A stretch of 45,453 nucleotides of DNA from Rhodothermales bacterium. Its GTDB lineage: Bacteria; Bacteroidota; Rhodothermia; Rhodothermales; UBA10348. The position numbers were made by a program, and so were the translations under genes. The stretch covers positions 1 to 45,453 of the forward strand of contig JANJTM010000049.1 of assembly GCA_024711125.1 (NCBI GenBank). Reading direction: 5' to 3'. The notes under the pieces were generated by a model. The model was not told where the DNA came from. It did no database searches and saw only the letters and a list, made by a program, of their open reading frames with translations. Of this stretch, positions 19,607 through 28,011 are shown piece after piece; position 1 is the first letter of the stretch; each line of letters begins with the position of its first letter.

Positions 19607-21358
19607 CTACAGCTCGAAATCCGGCCCGTACGATTCGAGTACCGTGATGTACCGCTGGAGGAACGAAGCCGCCATCGCACCGTCGATGATCCGGTGATCG
19701 TAGGACAGCGAGGCGTACATCATGTGCCGGATGCCGATCACGTCGCCCAGGACCGGATCCTCGATGACCATGGGGCGCTTCTTGATGGCGCCCGTCGCGA
19801 GAATGGCCACCTGCGGCTGGTTGATGATGGGCGTACCCATGATCGAGCCGAGCGAGCCCACGTTGGTCACCGTGAACGTGCCCCCCGTGATGTCGTCCGG
19901 CGTGAGCGCCTTGGACCGGGCCCGTGTAGCCAGGTCGTTCGCCGCATGCGCGAGCCCCGCCACGTTCTTCTGGCCCGCGTTGCGGATGACCGGCACCATG
20001 AGCTTGTCCGAGCCGATGGCGACGGCGATGCCGATGTGAAGATCCTTGCGCACGATGATGCGCTTGTCCTCGACGGACGCGTTGAGGATCGGGTGGTCCT
20101 TGAGCGCCTCGATCGCCGCGTGAACGAAGAACGGCGTGTACGTGAGCTTGACGCCCTCCCGGCGCAGGAACTCGTCCTTGCGCATCTCGCGCAGGCGCAC
20201 CAGGTTTGTGACGTCGATTTCGGCGAACGAGGTCACGTGCGGCGACGTCGCCTTCGAGCGGACCATGTGCTCGGCGATGATCTGCCGCATGCGGTCCATC
20301 TCGATGATCTCGACGCGGCCCTCGGGGGTCGACGCCGTGGCGGGCGCGGAAGGGGTCGCCGCTGCCGTCGCCGACTGCCGCCCTGCAGACGGCGCGCCGA
20401 CGGGTGATGCCGCGAGCGCGGCCGTGCGGCGCTCCAGGTAGTTCAGGACGTCTTTCTTCGTGACGCGCCCGGCGGTGCCCGTTCCCGGAATGGCCGACAG
20501 CTCGAACGCGCTGATGCCTTCCTTTTCGGCGATGGAGCGCACGAGCGGCGAATAGAACGCACCATCCTGCGATTCGCGTCCGATCGGGCCGGGAGGCGCG
20601 GCCTGCCCCGACCCGGGGTCGACAGCGGCCGGGATCGGGGCGGTCGGGGGCGCCGGCGCGGAAGAAACGGGAGGCGCGGGGGACGGGGCGGGCACCGTGG
20701 TCACAGCCGCGGCCCCGGTCATCACGACGGCGATCGGCGTGCCCACTTCCACCGTGGCTCCTTCCTCCACGAGGATTGCGGTCACGACGCCGGCCGCCGG
20801 AGACGGCACCTCGGTATCCACCTTGTCGGTCGCAATCTCGAGAAGCGGCTCGTCGAGCTCGATCGTATCGCCGACCTTCTTCTTCCAGGAGAGCACGGTG
20901 CCCTCCATGATCGACTCGCCCATCTTGGGCATCACGACCTCCACGCGCGATCCGGTCGGCGCGACGGGCGCGGCTGCCTGGGAGGCGACGGAAGCGGCCG
21001 GCCGGGCGGCTGCGGGCGGCTCGGCCTCCCGGGCCGCCTCGGCGGGTGCGGGTACCGCGGGTTCGACCTTCGGGACCGCCGCCGCGGGTGCGGGTGCCGC
21101 TTGCACGGCGGCCGCGCCGTCGGACTCCAGGACCGCGATTACCGTGCCCACCTCGACGGTTTCGCCCTCCGGAACGCGGATCTCGAGCAGCACGCCCGCC
21201 GACGGGGAAGGCACCTCGGTATCGACCTTGTCGGTTCCGATTTCGAGCAGCGGCTCGTCGAGCTCGACCGGTTCACCCGGCTTCTTGTGCCAGGTGAGGA
21301 CGGTGCCTTCGGTGATCGATTCGCCCATCTTGGGCATCGTGACGTCGATCCTGGCCAT
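19607..21358 (-). CDS. Dihydrolipoamide acyltransferase (E2) of a 2-oxo acid dehydrogenase complex
   Basis: The 583-residue cytosolic protein forms the E2 core of a 2-oxo acid dehydrogenase. It has two N-terminal lipoyl domains, each with the swinging-arm lysine in G-T-D-K-V-D-T-E (about residues 44 and 180), joined by Ala/Pro-rich linkers. A peripheral-subunit-binding domain follows ([30 protein letters not shown]). The C-terminal catalytic domain ends with [20 protein letters not shown], containing the H-x-x-x-D-G active site. Two lipoyl domains and this sequence style fit pyruvate, 2-oxoglutarate or branched-chain enzymes; the substrate cannot be settled without E1, which is not nearby. 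The start codon sits directly behind a nested palindrome (21360-21402), suggesting control of initiation or transcription. Confidence 0.95.
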   Translation of the reverse strand: MARIDVTMPKMGESITEGTVLTWHKKPGEPVELDEPLLEIGTDKVDTEVPSPSAGVLLEIRVPEGETVEVGTVIAVLESDGAAAVQAAPAPAAAVPKVEPAVPAPAEAAREAEPPAAARPAASVASQAAAPVAPTGSRVEVVMPKMGESIMEGTVLSWKKKVGDTIELDEPLLEIATDKVDTEVPSPAAGVVTAILVEEGATVEVGTPIAVVMTGAAAVTTVPAPSPAPPVSSAPAPPTAPIPAAVDPGSGQAAPPGPIGRESQDGAFYSPLVRSIAEKEGISAFELSAIPGTGTAGRVTKKDVLNYLERRTAALAASPVGAPSAGRQSATAAATPSAPATASTPEGRVEIIEMDRMRQIIAEHMVRSKATSPHVTSFAEIDVTNLVRLREMRKDEFLRREGVKLTYTPFFVHAAIEALKDHPILNASVEDKRIIVRKDLHIGIAVAIGSDKLMVPVIRNAGQKNVAGLAHAANDLATRARSKALTPDDITGGTFTVTNVGSLGSIMGTPIINQPQVAILATGAIKKRPMVIEDPVLGDVIGIRHMMYASLSYDHRIIDGAMAASFLQRYITVLESYGPDFEL

Positions 21359-21359
21359 G

Positions 21360-21402
21360 CGCTGGTCGAGATTGGGTACGTTGGCACACGTACGAACCAG
21401 CG
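21360..21402 (-). promoter_or_regulatory. Nested palindrome abutting the E2 start codon
   Basis: Outer arms CGCTGGT (21360-21366) and ACCAGCG (21396-21402) are perfect 7-base complements. Inside them GTACGT (21376-21381) and ACGTAC (21388-21393) are perfect 6-base complements around TGGCAC. In the mRNA the structure ends one base before the AUG at 21358, so it would occlude the initiation region. It could equally be a DNA operator. No riboswitch family is recognised. Confidence 0.5.
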
Positions 21403-21490
21403 CGCCCCGGGTTCAACGGGACGCGCTTTGCTTCGGAGTCCCCCACCGGCGGGCGCCCCGAAAGGACGCGCGTCGGCCGGGAGCGGAAGA

Positions 21491-23584
21491 TCAGGCGATC
21501 AGCGGGGCGATCACGAGCGCGACGACCGCGATCAGCTTGATCAGGATGTTGATGCTGGGACCTGACGTGTCCTTGAGCGGGTCGCCGACGGTGTCGCCGA
21601 CGACGGCCGCCTTGTGGGCCTCCGAGCCCTTTCCGTACCGGACGCCGTCGATCTCCACCCCGGCCTCGATGCGCTTCTTGGCATTGTCCCACGCGCCGCC
21701 GGCATTGGCCTGGAAGAGCGCCATGAGCACGCCCGACACGGTGACGCCCGCCAGCAGGCCTCCCAGCATGTTCTTGTCGATGAAGCCGATGGCGACCGGG
21801 ACGACGAGCGCGAGCAGGCCGGGAAGGATCATCTCCCGGATGGCCGCCTGCGTCGAGATGTCGACACACTTCGCGTACTCGGCGCGGGCCGTGCCCTCGC
21901 GAAGTCCGGGGATCTCCCGGAACTGCCGACCCACCTCCTTGATCATGTCCCCCGCGGCACGGCCTACGGCTCCCATGGCCATCGCACTGAAGACGTACGG
22001 AAGCATGGCTCCGATCAGGAGACCGGCCAGGATCGTCGGGTTGGACACGTCGATGGTCGGGATGTTCGCCTGCTGCATGAAGGCCGCGAAGAGCGCCAGC
22101 GCGGTCAGAGCGGCCGAACCGATGGCGAAGCCCTTTCCGATGGCGGCCGTCGTGTTTCCGACCGCATCGAGCTTGTCGGTGCGCTCGCGCACCTCGGCCG
22201 GCAGGTGCGCCATCTCGGCGATGCCGCCCGCGTTGTCCGAGATGGGCCCGTAGGCGTCGACGGCCAGCTGGATGCCGGTCACCGAGAGCATGCCCACCGC
22301 GGCGATCGCGATGCCGTACAGGCCGGCGAAGGTGAACGCGCCGATGATGCCCACGGCCAGGATGATGGTCGGAAGACCCGTCGAGTACATGCCGACGCCG
22401 AGCCCCGCGATGATGTTCGTCGCCGCGCCCGTCACCGACTGCCGCGCGATGCCGTAGGTGGGCTGCGTCGTCGTGGAGGTGTAGTACTCCGTCACGAGCC
22501 CGATCAGCGTGCCGGCGGCGAGGCCGATGACCACCGCGAAGAACACGCCCTGCGACGTGTACTCGCTGAAGGTCGACAAGGGCGTCACGTACGACCAGCG
22601 CTCGGGAAGGAACGCGTCGATGAGGAACCACGAGAGGATCGCCATGAAGCCCGCGGCGCCGAACTCGCCGAGATTGAGGGCCTTCTGCGGATTGCCGCCC
22701 TCGCGGGTGCGCACGAAGAACGATCCCGCGATCGAGACCAGGATCCCAACCGCCGCGAGGATCATGGGCAGCAGGACCGCATTGAGCGACGGGTATCCGA
22801 TGGTTTCGAAAACGGGTACGAACGCCGCGCCGAGTACCATCGTGCCGACGATGGATCCCACGTACGACTCGAAGAGGTCGGCGCCCATGCCCGCCACGTC
22901 GCCCACGTTGTCGCCCACGTTGTCGGCGATGGTGGCCGGGTTGCGCGGATCGTCCTCCGGAATGCCCTCGTAGACCTTGCCGGCGAGGTCGGCCCCGACG
23001 TCGGCCGCCTTGGTATAGATTCCGCCGCCGACGCGCGCAAAGAGCGCGATGGAGGACGCGCCGAGCGAGAAGCCCGAGATCACGTTCACCACGTGGTACG
23101 TGTCGACGAGGACGCTGGAGTAGGCGATGAACAGGGCGCCCAGTCCGAGAAGTCCAAGGCCCACGACACTGAGTCCCATCACGAGGCCGCCGGAGAACGC
23201 CACGTTCAGGGCCGGGGCCAGGCCGATGCGGGCGGCTGCCGTGGTACGCACGTTGGCCTTCGTGGCGACCGTCATGCCGAAGAACCCCGCCAGCGCCGAG
23301 CAGAGTGCTCCGACCACGAACGAGACCGCCACCAGCGGCGACGACTCGGGATTGGACCAGTTGCTTACCGCCAGCGTGAATCCGGTCGCAAGGACGAAGA
23401 TCGCCAGTACGCGATACTCCCGGCGGAGGAAGGCCTGAGCACCCTCGGCGATCGCCCGTGCGATCTCCTGCATGGTCTCGGTGCCGGGATCCTGCCGCGA
23501 AATCCATCGGGCGCGCAGGAAAGCATACGCGAGCGAGACGAGCCCGATCACGGGTACGGCAATCGTAAAGACTTCGGCGTTCAT
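21491..23584 (-). CDS. hppA: Membrane-bound ion-pumping pyrophosphatase, K+-dependent type
   Basis: The 697-residue integral membrane protein couples pyrophosphate hydrolysis to H+ or Na+ transport. About 16 hydrophobic helices are visible. The catalytic motif region reads [20 protein letters not shown] followed by [20 protein letters not shown]. The second conserved cytoplasmic loop is [14 protein letters not shown], and the C-terminal one is [19 protein letters not shown]. In [16 protein letters not shown] the residue after GNTTA is alanine, as in K+-dependent enzymes; K+-independent enzymes carry lysine there. Whether it pumps Na+ or H+ depends on a glutamate in a membrane helix that I cannot place with certainty. 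ATG at 23584 is chosen ([20 protein letters not shown]). It follows pth in the same direction after 222 bases. Confidence 0.96.
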   Translation of the reverse strand: MNAEVFTIAVPVIGLVSLAYAFLRARWISRQDPGTETMQEIARAIAEGAQAFLRREYRVLAIFVLATGFTLAVSNWSNPESSPLVAVSFVVGALCSALAGFFGMTVATKANVRTTAAARIGLAPALNVAFSGGLVMGLSVVGLGLLGLGALFIAYSSVLVDTYHVVNVISGFSLGASSIALFARVGGGIYTKAADVGADLAGKVYEGIPEDDPRNPATIADNVGDNVGDVAGMGADLFESYVGSIVGTMVLGAAFVPVFETIGYPSLNAVLLPMILAAVGILVSIAGSFFVRTREGGNPQKALNLGEFGAAGFMAILSWFLIDAFLPERWSYVTPLSTFSEYTSQGVFFAVVIGLAAGTLIGLVTEYYTSTTTQPTYGIARQSVTGAATNIIAGLGVGMYSTGLPTIILAVGIIGAFTFAGLYGIAIAAVGMLSVTGIQLAVDAYGPISDNAGGIAEMAHLPAEVRERTDKLDAVGNTTAAIGKGFAIGSAALTALALFAAFMQQANIPTIDVSNPTILAGLLIGAMLPYVFSAMAMGAVGRAAGDMIKEVGRQFREIPGLREGTARAEYAKCVDISTQAAIREMILPGLLALVVPVAIGFIDKNMLGGLLAGVTVSGVLMALFQANAGGAWDNAKKRIEAGVEIDGVRYGKGSEAHKAAVVGDTVGDPLKDTSGPSINILIKLIAVVALVIAPLIA

Positions 23585-23806
23585 CGTGCTTCGGCCGGAA
23601 TAGGTGGGGAACGAGGGGCTGACCGCTCCAAAACGCACCGCCGGCCCGCGGAGCCCGGGGGCCGGCAGTTCATCCGGAAACGCTTCCGACGGTGCTTCGC
23701 GGTCTTGAAGCCCCGCCGGAAATAGCGTGGAAAAATAGGGTGCAAGGGCTTTCAGAGCATCCCTTGACGCAACTTTCGCCGGACTAAGCGCCGTTTCGGG
23801 CGCGAT

Positions 23807-24373
23807 TCAGCCGTTGAAACGATTCATCACGACCTGGATGCCGTCGGTGACGAACGTCAGGGCAGCCTTGACCGCCCGATCGAGCGCACCCGCCACTGCC
23901 TCGCGTTCCTCCTCGTCGAACGGCGAGAGCACGAAGTCGGCCTGCCGCCCTTCGCCGAATTCGCGGCCGATTCCGATGCGCAGCCTGGGGAACGCGTCGG
24001 TGTCGAGCCAGTCGATGATGTCCTGGAGACCGTTGTGTCCCCCGGCCCCTCCTCCCGGCCGCGCACGCAGGCGCCCGAGCGGAAGGTGGATGTCGTCGAC
24101 GACGACGAGCATGTCCGTCGGCTTCAGCGACGCGCGGCGCAGAAGGGCCTCCACGGACGTACCGGAACGGTTCATGTACGTCCAGGGTTTTGCGATGCCG
24201 ACCTCGTGTCCACGCCACCGCACCCAACCGGACCGCGCCTGGTCCCGCTCCTTCCGCAGGTCGGCTCCCACCGTGCCGGCAACGGCGTCCGCGACCAGGA
24301 ATCCCACGTTGTGGCGGGTATGCTCGTACTCGGGCCCGGGATTGCCCAACCCTACGATGAGTCGCTTCGACAC
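23807..24373 (-). CDS. pth: Peptidyl-tRNA hydrolase
   Basis: The 188-residue enzyme releases tRNA from stalled peptidyl-tRNA. SKRLIVGLGNPGPEYEHTRH contains the catalytic histidine. KPWTYMNRSG, VVVDDIHLPLGRLRARPGGG with the catalytic-site aspartate, and GHNGLQDI complete the family pattern. The GTG at 24373 is chosen because MSKRLIVGLGNPG is the canonical start. An ATG at 24460 would add 29 residues, but they read through a GC-rich hairpin and look non-coding. It lies downstream of rplY in the same direction, a pairing common in bacteria. Confidence 0.95.
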   Translation of the reverse strand: MSKRLIVGLGNPGPEYEHTRHNVGFLVADAVAGTVGADLRKERDQARSGWVRWRGHEVGIAKPWTYMNRSGTSVEALLRRASLKPTDMLVVVDDIHLPLGRLRARPGGGAGGHNGLQDIIDWLDTDAFPRLRIGIGREFGEGRQADFVLSPFDEEEREAVAGALDRAVKAALTFVTDGIQVVMNRFNG

Positions 24374-24425
24374 GGCGGTTGGCGATCGATGCACCCGCCG
24401 GAACAGGGGCGCGGTACGAAGCGAC

Positions 24426-24451
24426 GGCGGCGGCCCGTCGGGACCGCCGCC
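24426..24451 (-). terminator. GC-rich hairpin between rplY and pth
   Basis: GGCGGCGGCCC (24426-24436) pairs with 24440-24451 over 11 base pairs with one bulged A and a GTC loop. It lies 12 bases past the rplY stop on the minus strand. There is no T-run, so it may attenuate or stabilise the rplY transcript rather than terminate fully. Confidence 0.35.
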
Positions 24452-24463
24452 GCCTGGCATCGG

Positions 24464-25072
24464 CTACTCTTCGGACTCTTCCGCCCCGCCCTCGGCGGGC
24501 GTCTCGGCCGGGGTCTCTTCGGTCGTCTCGGCGCGGGCGGCGCTGACCGAGTACAGCAGCGTATCGGCGGGCACGTTGAACGTGAGGCCGTCGTGCTTCA
24601 GATCGGAGACATGGACCAGGTCGCCGATCTTCATCCCCGAGACGTCGATCTCGACGTGGTCGGGCAGATCCTTCGGCAGGCACGTGATGCTGATCTCGTG
24701 GGCGAACGCCTGGATGCGGCCGCCGTCGCGCTGTCCGATCGGCGTGCCGGCAAACTTGATCGGCACGTTGAGCGTGATCGCCTCCCCCTTCTTCAGGAGC
24801 TGGAAATCGACGTGGATCGGCCGATCGCTCACCGGGTGGAAGTCGATGTGCTTCACCACGCAGTCATAGGACTGCTTGCCGAGCTTGACCTCGACGCGGT
24901 GCATCTCGCTGGTGTAGATGAGGTTCTTCAGGCTCGGCTCGGGAACCTGGAACACGACGGGCTCGACGTTGTGGCCGTAGAGCACACACGGCACCTCGCC
25001 GGCGCGCCGGGCGGCACGTGCGGGGCCCTTTCCGGTCTTGCGGGTCTGCGCCGCGAGGGTGATGACGTCCAT
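24464..25072 (-). CDS. rplY: 50S ribosomal protein L25/general stress protein Ctc
   Basis: The 202-residue protein binds 5S rRNA. It is the long Ctc form. The N-terminal L25 domain (about 1-90) includes TRKTGKGPARAARRAGEVPC, VLYGHN and VVKHIDFHPVSDRPIHVDFQ. A C-terminal TL5-like beta domain (about 95-185) contains GQRDGGRIQAFAHEISITCL and DLPDHVEIDVSGMKIGD. The last 25 residues form an acidic tail rich in T, E and P, as often seen in Bacteroidota and deltaproteobacterial homologues. The gene lies 41 bases after prs in the same direction; prs-rplY-pth is a widespread conserved order. Confidence 0.95.
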   Translation of the reverse strand: MDVITLAAQTRKTGKGPARAARRAGEVPCVLYGHNVEPVVFQVPEPSLKNLIYTSEMHRVEVKLGKQSYDCVVKHIDFHPVSDRPIHVDFQLLKKGEAITLNVPIKFAGTPIGQRDGGRIQAFAHEISITCLPKDLPDHVEIDVSGMKIGDLVHVSDLKHDGLTFNVPADTLLYSVSAARAETTEETPAETPAEGGAEESEE

Positions 25073-25113
25073 GGGATCAGGGGTATGGGTTCAATCGGGA
25101 TTCGGAACGGCGG

Positions 25114-26046
25114 TCACGGAACGAACAGCGTCGAAACGGACTCGTCGGTGTAGATGCGGCGGATGGCGTCGGCAAAGATGTCGGCGACGCTCACCACGGT
25201 GATCTTGTGCGACGGGCGCCGGAGCGGCACCGTGTCGGTCACGACCACCTCCTGCAGGGCCGAGGCCTCGATGCGCTCGAAGGCCGGCCCGGAAAGCAGC
25301 GGATGGGTGCACGCCGCACGGATCTCGAGCGCGCCCGCCTTCTTCAACGCGTTCGCCGCGTTGGTCAGCGTGCCCGCCGTATCGATCATGTCGTCAATGA
25401 GCAGGACGTTCCGGCCTTCGACTTCGCCGATGATGTTCATCACCTCGGCTTCGTTCTGCCGCGGCCGCCGCTTGTCGATGAGCGCCAGGTCGGCGCCCAT
25501 GCGCTTCGCGTAGGCCCGGGCCGTCTTGATGCCCCCGACATCGGGCGCCACGACGACCAGGTTCGACAGGTGAAGCTTCCGGAAGTAGTCTATGAACACG
25601 GCCGAGCCGTACAGATGATCCACCGGAACGTCGAAGAAACCCTGAATCTGGGAGGCGTGCAGGTCCATCGTCAGCACGCGGTCGACACCGGCGGTCGTCA
25701 GCATGTTGGCCATCAGCTTGGCCGCGATGGAGACCCGGGGCTGGTCCTTGCGCTCCTGGCGGGCGTACCCGTAGTACGGCAGTACGGCGGTGACGCGCGC
25801 GGCGCTGGCCCGCTTGGCGGCGTCGATCAGGAGCAGGAGCTCGATCCAGTTGTCGCCCGTCGGGTGCGTCGACTGGATGATGAACACGTCGCACCCGCGG
25901 ATCGACTCCTCGTAGTGCACGTAGATCTCGCCGTCGGCGAAGTTCTTGATCTCGACATCGCCCAGGTTCTGCCCGAACGAACGCGCGATCGCATCGGCGA
26001 GCCCGGGGTTCGCCCGGCCCGCGAAGATCTTGATGGGGTTGCTCAT
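25114..26046 (-). CDS. prs: Ribose-phosphate pyrophosphokinase (PRPP synthetase)
   Basis: The 310-residue enzyme makes PRPP from ribose 5-phosphate and ATP for nucleotide, histidine and tryptophan synthesis. The ATG at 26046 gives MSNPIKIFAGRANPGLADAI. Motifs include FADGEIYVHYEESIRGCDVF, VLPYYGYARQERKDQPR, DLHASQIQGFFDVPVDHL, VVAPDVGGIKTARAYAKRMG and the PRPP loop LLIDDMIDTAGTLTNA. Length matches class I enzymes (about 310-320). It lies 67 bases downstream of tRNA-Gln in the same direction, so a joint transcript is likely, with rplY and pth following. Confidence 0.97.
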   Translation of the reverse strand: MSNPIKIFAGRANPGLADAIARSFGQNLGDVEIKNFADGEIYVHYEESIRGCDVFIIQSTHPTGDNWIELLLLIDAAKRASAARVTAVLPYYGYARQERKDQPRVSIAAKLMANMLTTAGVDRVLTMDLHASQIQGFFDVPVDHLYGSAVFIDYFRKLHLSNLVVVAPDVGGIKTARAYAKRMGADLALIDKRRPRQNEAEVMNIIGEVEGRNVLLIDDMIDTAGTLTNAANALKKAGALEIRAACTHPLLSGPAFERIEASALQEVVVTDTVPLRRPSHKITVVSVADIFADAIRRIYTDESVSTLFVP

Positions 26047-26113
26047 GCGCGTATCGGGATGGGGAGCCGACTCCGGAACCGTCCGAACTCCTGGCACGAC
26101 GGGACGACCCTTG

Positions 26114-26184
26114 TTGCCCGGGGAGGATTCGAACCTCCACATACGGCTCCAAAGGCCGCTGTCCTGCCATTAGACGACCGGGCA
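26114..26184 (-). tRNA. tRNA-Gln (anticodon TTG)
   Basis: A complete 71-base cloverleaf reads on the minus strand. The acceptor stem TGCCCGG pairs with CCGGGCA, starting with the U1-A72 pair usual for tRNA-Gln. The D-arm is GTCT...GGAC. The anticodon stem GCGGC/GCCGT encloses CTTTGGA (anticodon TTG). The T-arm is GGAGG-TTCGAAT-CCTCC. The discriminator is A and the CCA end is not encoded. A Bacteroidota-type promoter lies 34 bases upstream. Confidence 0.97.
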
Positions 26185-26217
26185 CCGGCCGCCCGCGTAC
26201 GGGCGGGTAGAGAAAGG

Positions 26218-26250
26218 CAAAGATAATACCGCAGCCTGCGCACGGCCAAT
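26218..26250 (-). promoter_or_regulatory. Bacteroidota-type promoter for tRNA-Gln (and probably prs)
   Basis: On the minus strand ATTG (26250-26247) is followed after 21 bases by TATCTTTG (26225-26218), a perfect TAnnTTTG -7 element at the right spacing. TTGGCC-N15-TATTAT overlaps it as a poorer sigma-70-like alternative. Between the promoter and the tRNA a 7-base stem (CCGCCCG/CGGGCGG, 26189-26206) could guide leader processing. Confidence 0.6.
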
Positions 26251-26390
26251 TTTCTTCCTGGGCGGCGGGACCGACTTTCGGGCCTGGTCGGGTTCTCGTG
26301 GGACGGGTGGGGTCGTCGGAATGGATTGGCGCCCGGGGCGTGATCATGCGTTGCGAGCCGTCCGAAGCCTTCAGATCGGAGCGGCCGCGA

Positions 26391-26540
26391 TTGTGCACTT
26401 TGGCCCCGACAGTGCACAAGACAGACCTCCGAACAGCCGTACTTGTGCACTTTGGCCCCGACAGTGCACAAGACAGACCTCCGAACAGCCGTATTTGTGC
26501 ACTTTGACCCCGCCAGTGCACAATACCGACCTCGGGAGGC
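26391..26540. repeat. Three tandem 52-base units, each containing a perfect 9-base inverted repeat
   Basis: The units start at 26391, 26443 and 26495. Each opens with TTGTGCACT, an 11-base spacer and AGTGCACAA. The spacer is TTGGCCCCGAC in units 1 and 2 and TTGACCCCGCC in unit 3. A 23-base linker, GACAGACCTCCGAACAGCC plus GTAC or GTAT, separates units 1-2 and 2-3. Units 1 and 2 differ at one base in 52. Unit 3 has two changes in the spacer and a diverged, shortened linker but unchanged arms. Six GTGCAC cores result, in pairs 19 bases apart. Possible readings are an operator array, a structured RNA, or the bound end of a lost transposon. Confidence 0.9.
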
Positions 26541-26772
26541 AGTGGAGTGGAAACGATCGCTCGATTCCGCTTCGAGGGACATCCCGCGGTGACTCCGGGG
26601 CTGCCAGACGCTGGAACGCTCGCGAGCATACCCGCGTGGGCCGCGGTCGCCACGCCCCGATCGCGGAGGGCCACGCCGCACGGCGCCATGCCCGGTGCGG
26701 GAGCCGAAATCCCTCTCGCCCCTCTGCTTGCGGGCGAACCCGCGGACGTCGGCGTCGACCCGGCTGCCTTTC

Positions 26773-27963
26773 CTACCGCCCGTACCTCCCCAACACCGCC
26801 CGCACCGAGTCCACGTCGATCGCGTCGACCGTCCGCCCGTTCCCGCTGACCGTCACCGCCTTCAGCAGCGCGTTGTAGATCGCCTCCTCGGCCGCCTCCA
26901 TCGCCGCCTCGAAGAGCGCCGACATCCCGTCGTTGGGGAGTTCGGTGACGGTCGCGGGCCCCCGCCGCCGCTCGGGCGTGCGCCGCACCTCGGCGGCCGT
27001 CGAGAACGACACCGCGTAGTCGCCCGACCCGTTGGTCGCCGGCGACCCCGTGCGGGCGATCGCCATGAGCGCCCGCCTCGCGAGCCGCGTGAGATTCCGG
27101 TCCGAGAGCGGCGCGTCCGTCGCCACGACGAGGATGACCGAGCCGTCGGCATCCCCCCGATCGAGCGCCTCCTTGAGAAAGTATCGCCCGAGTCCCCGAC
27201 CCACCGGCACGCCGACCATGTCCAGGACGCCGCCGTAATTGGTCTGGGCGAGCACCCCCACCGTGTAGCCACCGAGCGACGGCGGCAGGCGCCGCGAGCT
27301 GGTTCCGATCCCGCCCTTCCAGCCGAAGTTGACGGCGCCGGTGCCGGCGCCGACGGCGCCCTCGGCCACGGGGCCTCCCGTCGCCGACTCGATGGCCCGC
27401 ACGACGTCACGCGGCTGCACGTACCGTCCGCGGATGTCGTTGAGTCCCCCGTCGTTCGTCTCGCCGACGACCGCGTTGACCGACCGCGCGCCCGGAGTGC
27501 GGGCGAGCGTCCACTCGATGACGCCCGCCGCGCCCTCGGGCACGTTGAGCGTGTTGGTGAGCACGATCGGCGTCTCGATCTCACCGAGTTCCAGGATCTG
27601 CGTCGAGCCGGCGAACTTGCCGAACGCGTTGTGCGCCACGAAGCCGGCGGGCACCTTGTCCTCGTACGGGTTTCCGGGGTGCGGAACGACGGCGGTCACG
27701 CCCGTCCGCACGGAATCACCGCGCCAGAGCGTGACCTGCCCCACGCGGACCCCTTCCACGTCGGTGATGGCGTTGAGCGGTCCGGGGGCCAGGATCCCGG
27801 GCGCGATCCCCAGTTCCCGGGCCCGCGGGCGGTGCGCATTGTCGGGCGCTGGGTCCCGCGTGCCGGCGGTTTCCTGGGCCGCGGATGGCTCGGGAAGACC
27901 GAACCCCGCAGCCACGGTGACGACGGTGAGGAGGACGACGAGGCGATCGGGAACGGACGGCAT
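26773..27963 (-). CDS. P1-family (DmpA-type) aminopeptidase, exported
   Basis: The 396-residue protein belongs to the self-processing N-terminal nucleophile peptidases of family S58 (DmpA). A signal peptide of about 30 residues (MPSVPDRLVVLLTVVTVAAG to SAAQ) suggests periplasmic location. Typical segments are NAITDVEGVRVGQVTLWRGD, TGVTAVVPHPGNPYEDKVPA, ETNDGGLNDIRGR, GAVGAGTGAVNFGWKGGIGT and ILVVATDAPLSDRNL. The presumed nucleophile is the serine in ATNGSGDYAVSFST, where DmpA cleaves itself between G and S into two chains. It removes N-terminal residues, including D-amino acids in some members. The gene diverges from the Asp/Glu racemase across 48 bases, a suggestive pairing for D-amino-acid handling. 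Confidence 0.92.
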   Translation of the reverse strand: MPSVPDRLVVLLTVVTVAAGFGLPEPSAAQETAGTRDPAPDNAHRPRARELGIAPGILAPGPLNAITDVEGVRVGQVTLWRGDSVRTGVTAVVPHPGNPYEDKVPAGFVAHNAFGKFAGSTQILELGEIETPIVLTNTLNVPEGAAGVIEWTLARTPGARSVNAVVGETNDGGLNDIRGRYVQPRDVVRAIESATGGPVAEGAVGAGTGAVNFGWKGGIGTSSRRLPPSLGGYTVGVLAQTNYGGVLDMVGVPVGRGLGRYFLKEALDRGDADGSVILVVATDAPLSDRNLTRLARRALMAIARTGSPATNGSGDYAVSFSTAAEVRRTPERRRGPATVTELPNDGMSALFEAAMEAAEEAIYNALLKAVTVSGNGRTVDAIDVDSVRAVLGRYGR

Positions 27964-28011
27964 GGATCCGGGTGCGAGGGTGCGTCGAATACAGGATAGG
28001 AAACCCACCCC

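Larger units (their letters stand above)
26185..26772. other. 588-base intergenic region with a repeat array and no convincing gene
   Basis: Between tRNA-Gln and the peptidase gene there is no reading frame with recognisable protein features. It holds the tRNA promoter (26218-26250) and a three-unit palindromic repeat array (26391-26540). The stretches 26251-26390 and 26541-26772 show nothing I can interpret. Confidence 0.7.

Noticed and set aside
23719-23745. TTGCAC-N15-TATTTC as an hppA promoter
   Set aside because: The spacing is short and it fits neither the sigma-70 nor the Bacteroidota consensus well; the AT-rich patch alone is weak evidence.
23788-23803. GCGCC-N6-GGCGC hairpin at the end of pth as a terminator
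   Set aside because: The stem is only five base pairs with no T-run, and it lies within and just after the stop codon region.
24374-24460. N-terminal extension of peptidyl-tRNA hydrolase to the ATG at 24460
   Set aside because: The extra residues are glycine/proline-rich, encoded by a GC hairpin, and absent from the family, whose proteins start at the K-R-L-I-V-G-L-G-N-P-G segment.
26114-26184. tRNA-Gln as an integration site for the repeat array or recombinase
   Set aside because: The array lies on the 5' side of the tRNA, no duplicated tRNA 3' end was seen, and the recombinase gene is 7 kb away beyond housekeeping genes.
26391-26540. CRISPR array interpretation of the 52-base units
   Set aside because: The repeats are contiguous near-identical units with a conserved linker, not short repeats separated by unique spacers, and no cas gene is present.
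26547-26849. A 100-residue plus-strand frame between the repeat array and the peptidase gene
   Set aside because: It is proline/arginine-rich, overlaps the real peptidase gene end and has no recognisable feature.
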